This document shows, in pieces, positions 42,236-47,706 of a stretch of DNA of 47,706 bases. The stretch lies in NCBI GenBank assembly GCA_035540895.1, contig DATLFR010000242.1, positions 1 through 47,706 on the forward strand, written 5' to 3'. Positions within the stretch are counted from its first letter, which is position 1, and the number at the start of each line of letters is the position of its first letter. The notes under the pieces were generated by a model that saw only the letters and a list, made by a program, of their open reading frames with translations, had not been told where the DNA came from and did no database searches. A program made the translations under genes and the position numbers. The stretch is from Actinomycetota bacterium. GTDB taxonomy: Bacteria > Actinomycetota > JAICYB01.

Positions 42236-42417
42236 CCGTGCATGGTGCCGACGAGCTGGGCCGGAAGCTGCGCCGGCTCGACCGGGAGCTAGCCGGGAAG
42301 GCCACCCTGCTCGCCCTGGCGGCCGCGGGCGAGGTGGTGCGAGGCACGGCCGCCACGAAGGCCCCCGGCGGCCCTGGGGGCGAACTGGGGCGGTCCATCC
42401 GCGTGGAGCCGCGCTGA
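42214..42417 (+). CDS. HK97 gp10-like tail protein, N-terminal part of split gene
   Basis: The 67-residue frame encodes the N-terminal half of an HK97 gp10-like protein: ITVTVHGADELGRKLRRL, LAAAGEVVRGTAATKAPGG, ELGRSIRVE. It stops at TGA 42415-42417, which shares its last base with the ATG of the next frame, whose product continues the same family. The original single gene seems to have been split by a -1 shift; termination-reinitiation at TGATG could still yield both halves. Confidence 0.7.
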   Translation: MADRITVTVHGADELGRKLRRLDRELAGKATLLALAAAGEVVRGTAATKAPGGPGGELGRSIRVEPR

Positions 42418-42674
42418 TGCCCCGCCGGATTACCGTCCACGTGGGCAGTGACCTCTTCTGGGCCCCCGTCCACGAGCGAGGCGCGGTCATCTCGGCGAAG
42501 CGAGCCCGGATGCTGCGCTTCCAGGCCGGCGGACGGACGGTGTTCGCGCGCCGGGTCCACATCCCGGCCCGGCCGTTCCTGCGGCCAGCGTTGGACGCAG
42601 GCAAGGGCCCGGCCGTGGCCGCCTTCGGGACGACGCTTCGAGTCCAGATCGAGCGGATCGCTCGTGGAGGCTGA
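42417..42674 (+). CDS. HK97 gp10-like tail protein, C-terminal part of split gene
   Basis: The 85-residue frame continues the gp10-like fold: VHVGSDLFWAPVHERGAVI, then HIPARPFLRPALDAG, the conserved C-terminal signature of the family. It starts in a TGATG overlap with the N-terminal half. It may be made by reinitiation, or the two may be a single broken gene. Confidence 0.7.
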   Translation: MPRRITVHVGSDLFWAPVHERGAVISAKRARMLRFQAGGRTVFARRVHIPARPFLRPALDAGKGPAVAAFGTTLRVQIERIARGG

Positions 42675-43062
42675 ACGGGCACTGCGTGATCTGCTGCTCG
42701 CCACCCAGGATGTGGCCGAGCTCGTGGGCGACGGTATCCACCCCGTCCACCTGCCGCAGGGCTTCCGGCTCCCGGCCGTCAGCTACCAGCGGATCTCCGG
42801 TCCCCGGATCAGGGCACACGAGGGTCCGTCGGGGCTGGCGAGGCCGCGGATCCAGGTCGATTGTTGGGCCGAGACGTACGCGGCGGCCAAGGAGCTGGCT
42901 CGCCGGGTCCGCCAGTCCGTGGACGGGTGGCGCGGCGAGTCCGCCGGGATCCGGATCAACGACGTCTCGGTGGTGACGGAGATGGACGGCTACGAGCCGG
43001 ACACCGGCATCTGGCGCGTCCAGCTCGACCTGATCGTCTGGCATGAGGAGGCAACTTCGTGA
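42664..43062 (+). CDS. Tail completion/terminator protein (DUF3168-like)
   Basis: GTG 42664 gives 132 residues: VEAERALRDLLLATQDVAEL, then HPVHLPQGFRLPAVSYQRIS and RPRIQVDCWAETYAAAKEL, the pattern of SPP1 gp17/DUF3168 tail-terminator proteins. These cap the tail where it meets the head. It overlaps both neighbours. Confidence 0.82.
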   Translation: MEAERALRDLLLATQDVAELVGDGIHPVHLPQGFRLPAVSYQRISGPRIRAHEGPSGLARPRIQVDCWAETYAAAKELARRVRQSVDGWRGESAGIRINDVSVVTEMDGYEPDTGIWRVQLDLIVWHEEATS

Positions 43063-43241
43063 ACTACACAGAGCGCGACTACCGAGGGCGCACGCAGTAC
43101 GACTGCCGGCGCTGCCCGTTCACAACGTCGCGGCGGGACGGTATCGAGCGCCACGCCCGGGAGCGCCATCCGGGCCCCGCATTCGAACCGGCGGCCGAGC
43201 CCGACGGCGAAACCAAGCGCAAGACGCGGAAGGAGGGATAG
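43059..43241 (+). CDS. Small C2H2 zinc-finger protein
   Basis: The 60-residue protein starts at GTG 43059 (GTGA overlap). It contains one classical C2H2 finger: YDCRRCPFTT...IERHARERH, spacing C-x2-C-x12-H-x4-H, followed by a basic tail. Small C2H2 proteins are occasional in actinophages in the connector region; the role is unknown. Confidence 0.7.
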   Translation: MNYTERDYRGRTQYDCRRCPFTTSRRDGIERHARERHPGPAFEPAAEPDGETKRKTRKEG

Positions 43242-43244
43242 CAG

Positions 43245-43658
43245 ATGGCGATCGGCGCACAGGGAACGCAGCTCCAGCGGGAAGACCCGGCGACCCCGGG
43301 AACGTACACGACGGTGGCCGAGGTGAGGAACATCGGGGGGCCAGGACTGTCCGTGGACACGTCCGACGTCACCTCGCACGACTCGGGTCCGTGGCGCGAG
43401 TTCATCTCGACGCTCATCGACCCCGGCGAGGTGTCGCTCGATCTGAACTTCCTGCCCGACGACCCCACGCAGACGGCCCTGCTCGACGATCTGCAGGCGC
43501 GGCGCGTGGGGACGTGGCGCCTGCTGTTCCCGAACGGGGCGACATGGGGGTTCCCGGCACTCGTGACCGGCTTCGAGCCGTCATCGCCCCACGACGGCGA
43601 ACTGTCGGCCAGCGCCACGCTGAAGGTGACAGGACAGCCCGACTTCGCCGCCGCCTAA
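43245..43658 (+). CDS. Major tail tube protein
   Basis: The 137-residue protein starts at ATG 43245. The order IGAQGTQLQREDP, VAEVRNIGGPGLSVDTSDVTSH and FISTLIDPGEVSLDLNFLPDD, ending in SASATLKVTG, is that of siphophage tail tube proteins. Its presence shows that the ancestor was a tailed phage with a long tail. Confidence 0.87.
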   Translation: MAIGAQGTQLQREDPATPGTYTTVAEVRNIGGPGLSVDTSDVTSHDSGPWREFISTLIDPGEVSLDLNFLPDDPTQTALLDDLQARRVGTWRLLFPNGATWGFPALVTGFEPSSPHDGELSASATLKVTGQPDFAAA

Positions 43659-43668
43659 GGAGACGCGC

Positions 43669-43941
43669 ATGTATCTCGACAAGGAGCAGATCCGACAGGC
43701 TCAGGACATCCCCTCAGAGGACTCGGACGTCCCCGAGTGGGGCGGCCGGGTCCGCGTGTGCGGCCTGACCGGCAAGCAGCGCGACGATTACGAGGCTTCC
43801 ATCGTGAGGTTCCGCGGCGACCGGCGCGTCCTCGACCTGCGAAACGTCCGTGCTCGGCTCGTTGTCCTGTGCGTCGTTGACGCCGACGGGCGCCGGGTCT
43901 TCGCCGACACCGACGTGTCCTGGCTGACCGAGACGTTCTAA
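43669..43941 (+). CDS. Tail assembly chaperone-like protein, likely 3'-truncated
   Basis: The 90-residue protein (MYLDKEQIRQAQDIPSEDS, VRVCGLTGKQRDDYEASIV, LRNVRARLVVLCVVDADG) matches the N-terminal part of siphophage tail assembly chaperones (gpG type), which continue past the segment equivalent to VFADTDV with a conserved helical end and a frameshift extension. Here it ends at SWLTETF. No frameshift partner and no tape measure follow. The antisense frame runs unbroken from the next minus-strand gene into this gene, which marks a deletion or insertion junction near 43941. Confidence 0.7.
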   Translation: MYLDKEQIRQAQDIPSEDSDVPEWGGRVRVCGLTGKQRDDYEASIVRFRGDRRVLDLRNVRARLVVLCVVDADGRRVFADTDVSWLTETF

Positions 43942-44509
43942 GGAAGCGGCCGGGTGCCTGGCCGATAACGAACAGTTGAGCGCGCCTACCGGTGTTGTCG
44001 AGGGCAAGCGCTACCAGGTCCTTGAATGTCTGCCGCTTTCGCATCGCGTTGCTCCCGGTATCCCATCGCGACAGTTTGAACTCCGCCACCCGTAGATTCG
44101 TTTCTAGGTCGAAGGGTCTCGTGGGGTCATTGCCGGCGGCCAGAGACGGACGTCCGCGAATCACTTCCCCGGGCTCAAGGAGACTAGGCAGGGCCAGTAC
44201 GATCGCTGCCGCATGGATGAGGTCGTTGATTCGTCCGAAGCTGTTGCGGAAGCTCACAGCTGCGTCGAACAACTCCTGCGTGACCCTGGCTCGTGTGGCG
44301 ATTCCCCTCGTTGCTTCGGCTTCCGTGCCTTCCAAGAGGTGCTCGAGGGATGCAATCGTGCTCGTCAGGTCGCCACTCTTCTGGTGTAGGAACCCTAAGA
44401 GGATCTCTGCCGCCCTCTCGAGGGGCAGTTCCTGCGTGTGGGCAGGACCGTTCAACTGGAGACACTTCCGTTCGAAGTCATGAGGGCGCTGTCCTTCGCC
44501 CCCTAGCAC
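43942..44509 (-). pseudogene. Truncated gene of unknown function fused antisense to chaperone
   Basis: From GTG 44509 about 189 residues look like a normal helical protein (ERAAEILLGFLHQKSGDL, LFDAAVSFRNSFGRI, NLRVAEFKLSRWDTG, AMRKRQTFKDLVALA, RRAQLFVIGQAPGRFL). The frame then runs on into Arg-rich sequence that is only the complement of the chaperone gene, ending at 43655. So the true 3' end seems lost at the junction. I do not recognise the family. It overlaps the upstream nuclease gene by 32 bases. Confidence 0.6.
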
Positions 44510-45386
44510 CAGAGGGTTTCCACCGGTAGCGCGTTACTTCAAGCTCTGAGGGATCGGGCGCCCAGGAACGCCATGCTCGTACGCGCCCCCCACTCGCTGC
44601 GGGCGCAGGGTCGTTCCGATTCAGGTTGATGCCCGTGACGACTATGAGGATCGTTCGGCCCGGATTCCGAAGAGCATGACGAACCTCAGCAGCCGTTAGC
44701 TCCACTGTTGGCTCCGGCCCGATTGTGCCCTTCACCTCGACGAAGTACGGGGCGGAGTTCCTTGTCTTGCGACCCTCAAGGTCCCACGACTTCTTGCGAG
44801 AGACATGCTCTACGAGCGGCCATCCATTCTTCAGGCACCAGGCCTTAGCGGCCTGCATCGCTCGATCCTCTACCGCCAGTCGCTCAGCTAGGGAGAGGCG
44901 TCCCTGTCCTCCACGCCTCTGTCTCGGCGGAGCAGCTGGCTTCCCTGTCAGCCCCCACCGAGAGAGCACGCTGGAGTCCTCGACGAGAAGCCAGCCATTC
45001 GGCCTGAAACGCATGCCGGCGGGTCTTGGCAGGTCAATCTTACGTACGGGCCGATACCGGAAGGCAAGGACGTACCCACTGTCCGGACCACGAACCGTGT
45101 AGTAGTGACGCCGGACGCGCTGGGCATCTAGACCGAGACCTGCGGCTATCAGGCGACTGGCCTCTGCCTTTGAGTTGTAGGGCTCCTTTACGACGTGCAG
45201 TGCCTCGACCTCCCAGCTCATCCTTCCGCCGCCGGGCCATGAGTCGACCAAGACAACCCGCGAGCCTTGGGTTAGAAGGGCGTACGGATGCTGGCGAACC
45301 TTCCACAGATTCCAGTGCGAACCGTTTGCATCGCTGCGTGAGGGGAAACCAGGATCCTCGTCGTTCGACCAGTTCAGGAAGAGCAT
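44478..45386 (-). CDS. DUF3883-like nuclease-domain protein, putative restriction factor
   Basis: The 302-residue protein has an N-terminal about 130-residue domain (FLNWSNDEDPGFPS, HPYALLTQGSRVVLVDSWPGG) that may be EVE/PUA-like. A C-terminal domain resembles DUF3883: AMQAAKAWCLKNGWPLVE, SWDLEG, FVEVKGTIGPEPTVELTAAEV. Asp202, Glu217 and Lys219 form a D-x14-E-x-K nuclease-type site. DUF3883 domains occur in restriction-type and plant NO VEIN proteins. With an EVE-like reader it could be a modification-dependent endonuclease; this is inference. It follows a lipoprotein gene by two bases. Confidence 0.62.
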   Translation of the reverse strand: MLFLNWSNDEDPGFPSRSDANGSHWNLWKVRQHPYALLTQGSRVVLVDSWPGGGRMSWEVEALHVVKEPYNSKAEASRLIAAGLGLDAQRVRRHYYTVRGPDSGYVLAFRYRPVRKIDLPRPAGMRFRPNGWLLVEDSSVLSRWGLTGKPAAPPRQRRGGQGRLSLAERLAVEDRAMQAAKAWCLKNGWPLVEHVSRKKSWDLEGRKTRNSAPYFVEVKGTIGPEPTVELTAAEVRHALRNPGRTILIVVTGINLNRNDPAPAASGGRVRAWRSWAPDPSELEVTRYRWKPSGARGRRTAPS

Positions 45387-45388
45387 CG

Positions 45389-45874
45389 TCAGCAGTCGAG
45401 CCTTTGGAGAGCAGCGTCATACGCGGCCGCCCGGTCATCGGATAGTTCGCCGTTGATCTGGACAAGCAGGTTGCCTTTGACGAAGGTGTGCGAGTAGAAC
45501 ATGGCGCTCTCGCGTCCCAAGCTGTCGTAGTACTCCTTCGTCTTGTCGCGATCCTCGGGAGTTTCGAACGAGAGGACTCGGCCGCCGCTGTCTTCCCCAA
45601 GGGATGGGATCAAGAACCTCGTTCCTTCATTCGCGACGAGCGGAGCAGCTCCGTAGTCGTCACGCGTCATCGGGCGGGGGCCCTCGACTTCCAGGCCTGC
45701 GTCTGCGAAGGCCTCGATGGCCGCGTTGCTTTGACACTTGGTGAATGGCGCTGGGGTTGGAGTGGGGGTGGGTGTAGTTCCCTGGCGTCCACGCTCCGTA
45801 GGCTCGCTTCCGTCCGCGCAACTGGCGCCGATCAAGATTGCGAGTGCCAGAACTAGAGCGGCGCGGGCTCCCAT
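45389..45874 (-). CDS. Small lipoprotein, unknown function
   Basis: ATG 45874 has GGAGG six bases upstream (an ATG at 45898 is less likely); 161 residues. Signal LVLALAILIGASC carries a lipobox; a Thr-Pro repeat linker (TPTPTPTPAP) precedes a globular domain with FTPE-like segments (SFETPEDRDKTKEYYDSL, AMFYSHTFVKGNLLVQI) of unknown function. It is the first gene of the minus-strand cassette that replaces the tail/lysis region. Confidence 0.68.
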   Translation of the reverse strand: MGARAALVLALAILIGASCADGSEPTERGRQGTTPTPTPTPAPFTKCQSNAAIEAFADAGLEVEGPRPMTRDDYGAAPLVANEGTRFLIPSLGEDSGGRVLSFETPEDRDKTKEYYDSLGRESAMFYSHTFVKGNLLVQINGELSDDRAAAYDAALQRLDC

Positions 45875-45987
45875 GCGTTTCCTCCAGTCAACTGACATCG
45901 GCTCTCCAACCTACCCGCTAGAAGAACCACGATGACCCTTCCGGGGGATGGTCGGTATGAGCGAAATCAAAGACTATGGAGGTGAGC

Positions 45988-46425
45988 TTACGATGGCTGG
46001 TCGATTGGGACTCCAGCGTGGTCGAGCCCGGCCCGTCGTGCAGCGTCGGCGAGGTCGCGGTCCCACGTGACCATCACGGTGTCCTCGAGGCCAAGCGTAA
46101 GCACCGATGCGAGGTGGACCGCGTCGTATCCCCGGAGGCCGCGCAACTCGGCGAGGTCGCCGGCGCTCCGCGTGACATCCTCACTGACTTCGATCAGTTC
46201 CATCTCCGCGAACCGCTCTTCCAGGGCCGACTTCGCGTCATCGAGTTGGCGTCGTGAGATGCGCCCGCTTCTTCGGGCGGCGGCGAGAGCGGCTCGCGCC
46301 TCGGGGTAGGAGAGCCGGCTGGTGACGAGGAGGTCGGCACCGTTCCAGATGTCGGAGGCTTCGGTGGATCCTTCCTCCGCTACGACGAGCTTGATGATCG
46401 CCGACGTCTCGAAGTAGACGTTCAC
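45988..46425 (-). CDS. PIN-domain toxin (VapC-like)
   Basis: The 145-residue protein is a VapC-type PIN RNase: MNVYFETSAIIKL, SYPEARAAL, GYDAVHLASVLTL, VTWDRDLADAA. The first acidic position is Glu rather than the usual Asp (FETSA instead of DTSA). It overlaps the antitoxin gene by ATGA, the normal order antitoxin then toxin. It likely cleaves RNA when free and helps keep the element in the population. Confidence 0.9.
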   Translation of the reverse strand: MNVYFETSAIIKLVVAEEGSTEASDIWNGADLLVTSRLSYPEARAALAAARRSGRISRRQLDDAKSALEERFAEMELIEVSEDVTRSAGDLAELRGLRGYDAVHLASVLTLGLEDTVMVTWDRDLADAARRAGLDHAGVPIDQPS

Positions 46426-46682
46426 CGCCGCTGTTCACGAACCAGGTCCGAAACGGTGCCCTTGGCTCGGATCCGGCGATGAGCGGAATCAGGTCTGCGC
46501 GGTCGCTTGGCCGGTGTGATGATTCCTGCGGCGACGAGGCGGTCGTAGGGGACCGGTGCCGAGGCGCCGATGAGGCGCGCGACTGGGCGGCCTCGCTCCG
46601 TGATGGTGACTTCTTCGCCGCGGCCGACTGCGTCGATCCAGCGGCGGAGGTGGTCTCGGAGTTCTCGGATGCCTACTTCCAA
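46422..46682 (-). CDS. Phd/YefM-type antitoxin
   Basis: TTG 46682 is the start: AGGAGG stands eight bases upstream, and the longer open frame upstream runs through attR. It encodes 86 residues with the Phd pattern VGIRELRDHLRRWIDAVGRG, then EVTITERGRPVARLIG, and a basic C-terminal tail that should wrap the toxin. The N-terminal domain binds DNA; paired repeats lie at the start of the gene. Confidence 0.88.
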   Translation of the reverse strand: MEVGIRELRDHLRRWIDAVGRGEEVTITERGRPVARLIGASAPVPYDRLVAAGIITPAKRPRRPDSAHRRIRAKGTVSDLVREQRR

Positions 46683-46683
46683 A

Positions 46684-46717
46684 ACGGTACACCTCCTTTC
46701 CTGCCCACGGTACACCT
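46684..46717. promoter_or_regulatory. Direct repeats at antitoxin start, candidate operator
   Basis: ACGGTACACCT occurs at 46684-46694 and 46707-46717, 23 bp apart (about two helical turns). The first copy overlaps the antitoxin ribosome-binding site, the second lies just upstream. Each contains a short GGT/ACC inverted element. Toxin-antitoxin complexes usually bind such pairs to repress their own operon. Confidence 0.5.
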
Positions 46718-46718
46718 T

Positions 46719-46741
46719 TGCCGACATTCTTGCCGACATTT
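46719..46741 (+). promoter_or_regulatory. Right arm-type integrase binding site
   Basis: Exact 23-bp copy, same orientation, of the left arm site (14878-14900): TGCCGACATT twice with CT between. It is 103 bp inside the right core and directly next to the antitoxin operator. Confidence 0.7.
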
Positions 46742-46844
46742 GCCCCCGGACGTTTTCCCTGGTCATCGGCTGAAACCGGACTTGACCTGCGGAAACGGCG
46801 ATTGCGCCTGATACCGCTTGTAACGCCCTGACCGGCCCCCGCCT

Positions 46845-46889
46845 CGTTCGCAACGCAGAGGTCGACGGTTCGAATCCGTTCGCCTCCAC
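46845..46889 (+). repeat. attR core (45-bp direct repeat)
   Basis: Exact copy of 14774-14818, equal to the 3' part of tRNA-Ala from the anticodon stem onward. The 5' half of the tRNA is absent here, so this is not a second tRNA gene. The region 46683-47259 holds only this repeat, the regulatory sites above and one gene remnant. Confidence 0.93.
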
Positions 46890-46902
46890 GGGAGTACACG
46901 CG

Positions 46903-47102
46903 TCAGGCGAGAGGCTCTGGCACCTCGACGTCCTGGACCCCACGTCGAAGAACTGATAGTTCGCGAAGGGACGGAGTACGCGGATCTGGCAGTCGCGGAA
47001 CCGGCAATGGACGAAGCCGATCCCGCGCGCAGGGCATGCAATCTCCACGTCAAACCCATCGAACTCACACCGGCTGACGAAGGTCCAGGCGGAGATGCGC
47101 AT
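46903..47102 (-). pseudogene. Short gene remnant with single-base frameshift, host side of attR
   Basis: From ATG 47102 the protein-like sequence FVSRCEFDGFDVEIACPA, IGFVHCRFRDCQIRVLRPFA, NYQFFDVG runs to a run of four C (46938-46941, plus strand). One extra base there would continue as VQDVEVPEPLA and stop at 46903. Without it the frame runs on through attR. Cys/Phe-rich repeats resemble pentapeptide or beta-helix proteins. No ribosome site is visible; it may be a decayed gene. Confidence 0.35.
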
Positions 47103-47259
47103 CGGAGTGACGTGGCGGTCCCGCTTGAGCCATATGACTCATGTTCCTGGACCTCATGCAGCATACGTTCGCATCGACCGGGGCAGATGGAGGATCCCAC
47201 GCCCAGGTTGTGGACATCGGGCTGGATGCAGACGGAAGCGACGCTGGAGGGGACAGATC

Positions 47260-47706
47260 ATGAGGGGGCAGCGGATCCGACCTCTGTCGATATGGCTGAC
47301 GGTCCTCGTCGCCGCGACCACCACGCCGCTCGCCCACGCCGAGCGCGTGGAGGACCGCGCCGGGTGCGTCGCCGCCACCGTGGACCCGTCGGGATCAGAG
47401 ACGTGCACATTCACGGCCTCCGGGGCCGTTGTCTACGCCGCCGGCTACACGGGTTCGTGGGAGATCTCGCTGTTCAGCGGACCCGACGGGTGGCGGCGAT
47501 TCGGCGGGGGATCCCCCGGCGAGTCACCTCGTCCAGCGGGGGTCATCCCAGCCGTGCGGGGGGAGCCTGTCCGCATCAGGATCTGGGCCGGCTCGGGCAT
47601 GGTGCTGGCGGCGAACCAGATGGCCGCGGCGGACCGGCTCCCGCCGGTGGCTCTGCCACCGACGCCGCCGCTGCCTCCTCTGCCGGAGGCGCCGCCCGTA
47701 CCGGAC
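47260..47706 (+). CDS. Secreted proline-rich protein, 3'-truncated by window edge
   Basis: ATG 47260 follows GGAGGGG by seven bases, and the frame is open to the last base (149 codons). A signal peptide (IRPLSIWLTVLVAATTTPLAHA) is followed by a beta-type domain with two Cys residues (AGCVAATVDP, ETCTFTASG), WEISLFSGPDGW and IRIWAGSGMV, then a Pro-rich linker (LPPTPPLPPLPEAPP). It looks like an exported surface or cell-wall protein. Family not recognised. Confidence 0.75.
   Translation, partial: MRGQRIRPLSIWLTVLVAATTTPLAHAERVEDRAGCVAATVDPSGSETCTFTASGAVVYAAGYTGSWEISLFSGPDGWRRFGGGSPGESPRPAGVIPAVRGEPVRIRIWAGSGMVLAANQMAAADRLPPVALPPTPPLPPLPEAPPVPD

Larger units (their letters stand above)
14774..46889. 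mobile_element. Integrated prophage-like element in tRNA-Ala, tail and lysis modules missing
   Basis: A 45-bp exact direct repeat bounds the element. The integrase gene sits next to the intact tRNA. Inside are excision, recombination, replication, packaging, head and connector genes in phage order, plus cargo and defence genes. After the tail tube gene the normal tail tape measure, tail tip, holin and lysin genes are absent. The head module (SPP1-like portal with MuF protein, HK97-type capsid, P27 small terminase) points to a siphovirus ancestor. It could be a defective prophage, or an element that relies on a helper phage for tails and lysis. Confidence 0.9.

Noticed and set aside
43655-43941. 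C-terminal extension of the minus-strand gene over the chaperone
   Set aside because: Arg/Gly/Pro-rich antisense of a recognisable chaperone; treated as read-through beyond a breakpoint.
46845-46889. Second tRNA-Ala gene
   Set aside because: Only the 3' half is present; it is the attR duplicate.
46683-47102. Upstream extension of the antitoxin frame
   Set aside because: It runs through the att core; TTG 46682 with AGGAGG is the proper start. The tRNA-antisense peptide seen here and near attL is an artefact.

Overview
The window is very GC-rich, with dense genes and many GTG starts and GTGA/ATGA overlaps. Gene content (two-acyl-CoA-dehydrogenase operon, LLM flavin oxidoreductase, MoeA plus a MoaC-MogA fusion, GalU, FmdB zinc ribbon, S1-like secreted protease) suggests an actinobacterium, probably from a poorly cultured lineage. 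An archaeal-type FBP aldolase/phosphatase homologue and a translin-family protein add to that impression. The taxonomic call is inference only.

Host left flank (1-14744): end of an L,D-transpeptidase; fmdB-mtnP (minus); FBPA/P-like, galU, moeA, moaC-mogA and a small membrane protein (plus); two acyl-CoA dehydrogenases (minus); a repeat-rich gap; translin-family protein and a lipoprotein (plus); ABC ATPase, ABC-2 permease and LLM oxidoreductase (minus); secreted serine protease (minus).

Integrated element (about 14774-46889, 32.1 kb): it sits in the 3' part of tRNA-Ala(CGC). A 45-bp exact direct repeat forms attL and attR, and a 23-bp repeat inside each end looks like an integrase arm-type site. 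Order: tyrosine integrase; TetR/cupredoxin/membrane cargo; LuxR-type regulator divergent from an excisionase-like gene; DUF6166-like protein, RecT, and an HTH replication-type gene containing four iteron-like repeats; a defence block; HNH, TerS, DNA methyltransferase, TerL, SPP1-type portal, lipoprotein cargo, MuF-like protein, scaffold, HK97 capsid, connectors, tail tube and a short, probably truncated tail chaperone. No tape measure, distal tail, holin or lysin follows. Instead there is a minus-strand cassette (lipoprotein, DUF3883-like nuclease, truncated gene) and a PIN/Phd-type toxin-antitoxin pair before attR. It is a tail-deleted siphoprophage or a capsid-forming satellite-like element.

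The most interesting part is the defence block (21786-30653). A type I restriction-modification operon (hsdM-hsdS-hsdR) has two unusual fusions. HsdM carries an N-terminal excisionase/MerR-like HTH, and two CTTAA-N5-TTAAG palindromes lie in its own promoter, one between -35 and -10 and one over the start region and Shine-Dalgarno sequence. HsdR ends in a LexA/UmuD (S24)-like domain with a candidate Ala-Gly cleavage bond and Ser/Lys dyad at family-like spacing. Tail to tail with hsdR (4-bp overlap) lies a gene for a large predicted membrane-anchored PIN-domain protein. Together these suggest a self-regulated restriction system that could be linked to the SOS response; that is a hypothesis from sequence alone.

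Right flank (46890-47706): a frameshifted gene remnant and the 5' part of a secreted, proline-rich protein running off the end.
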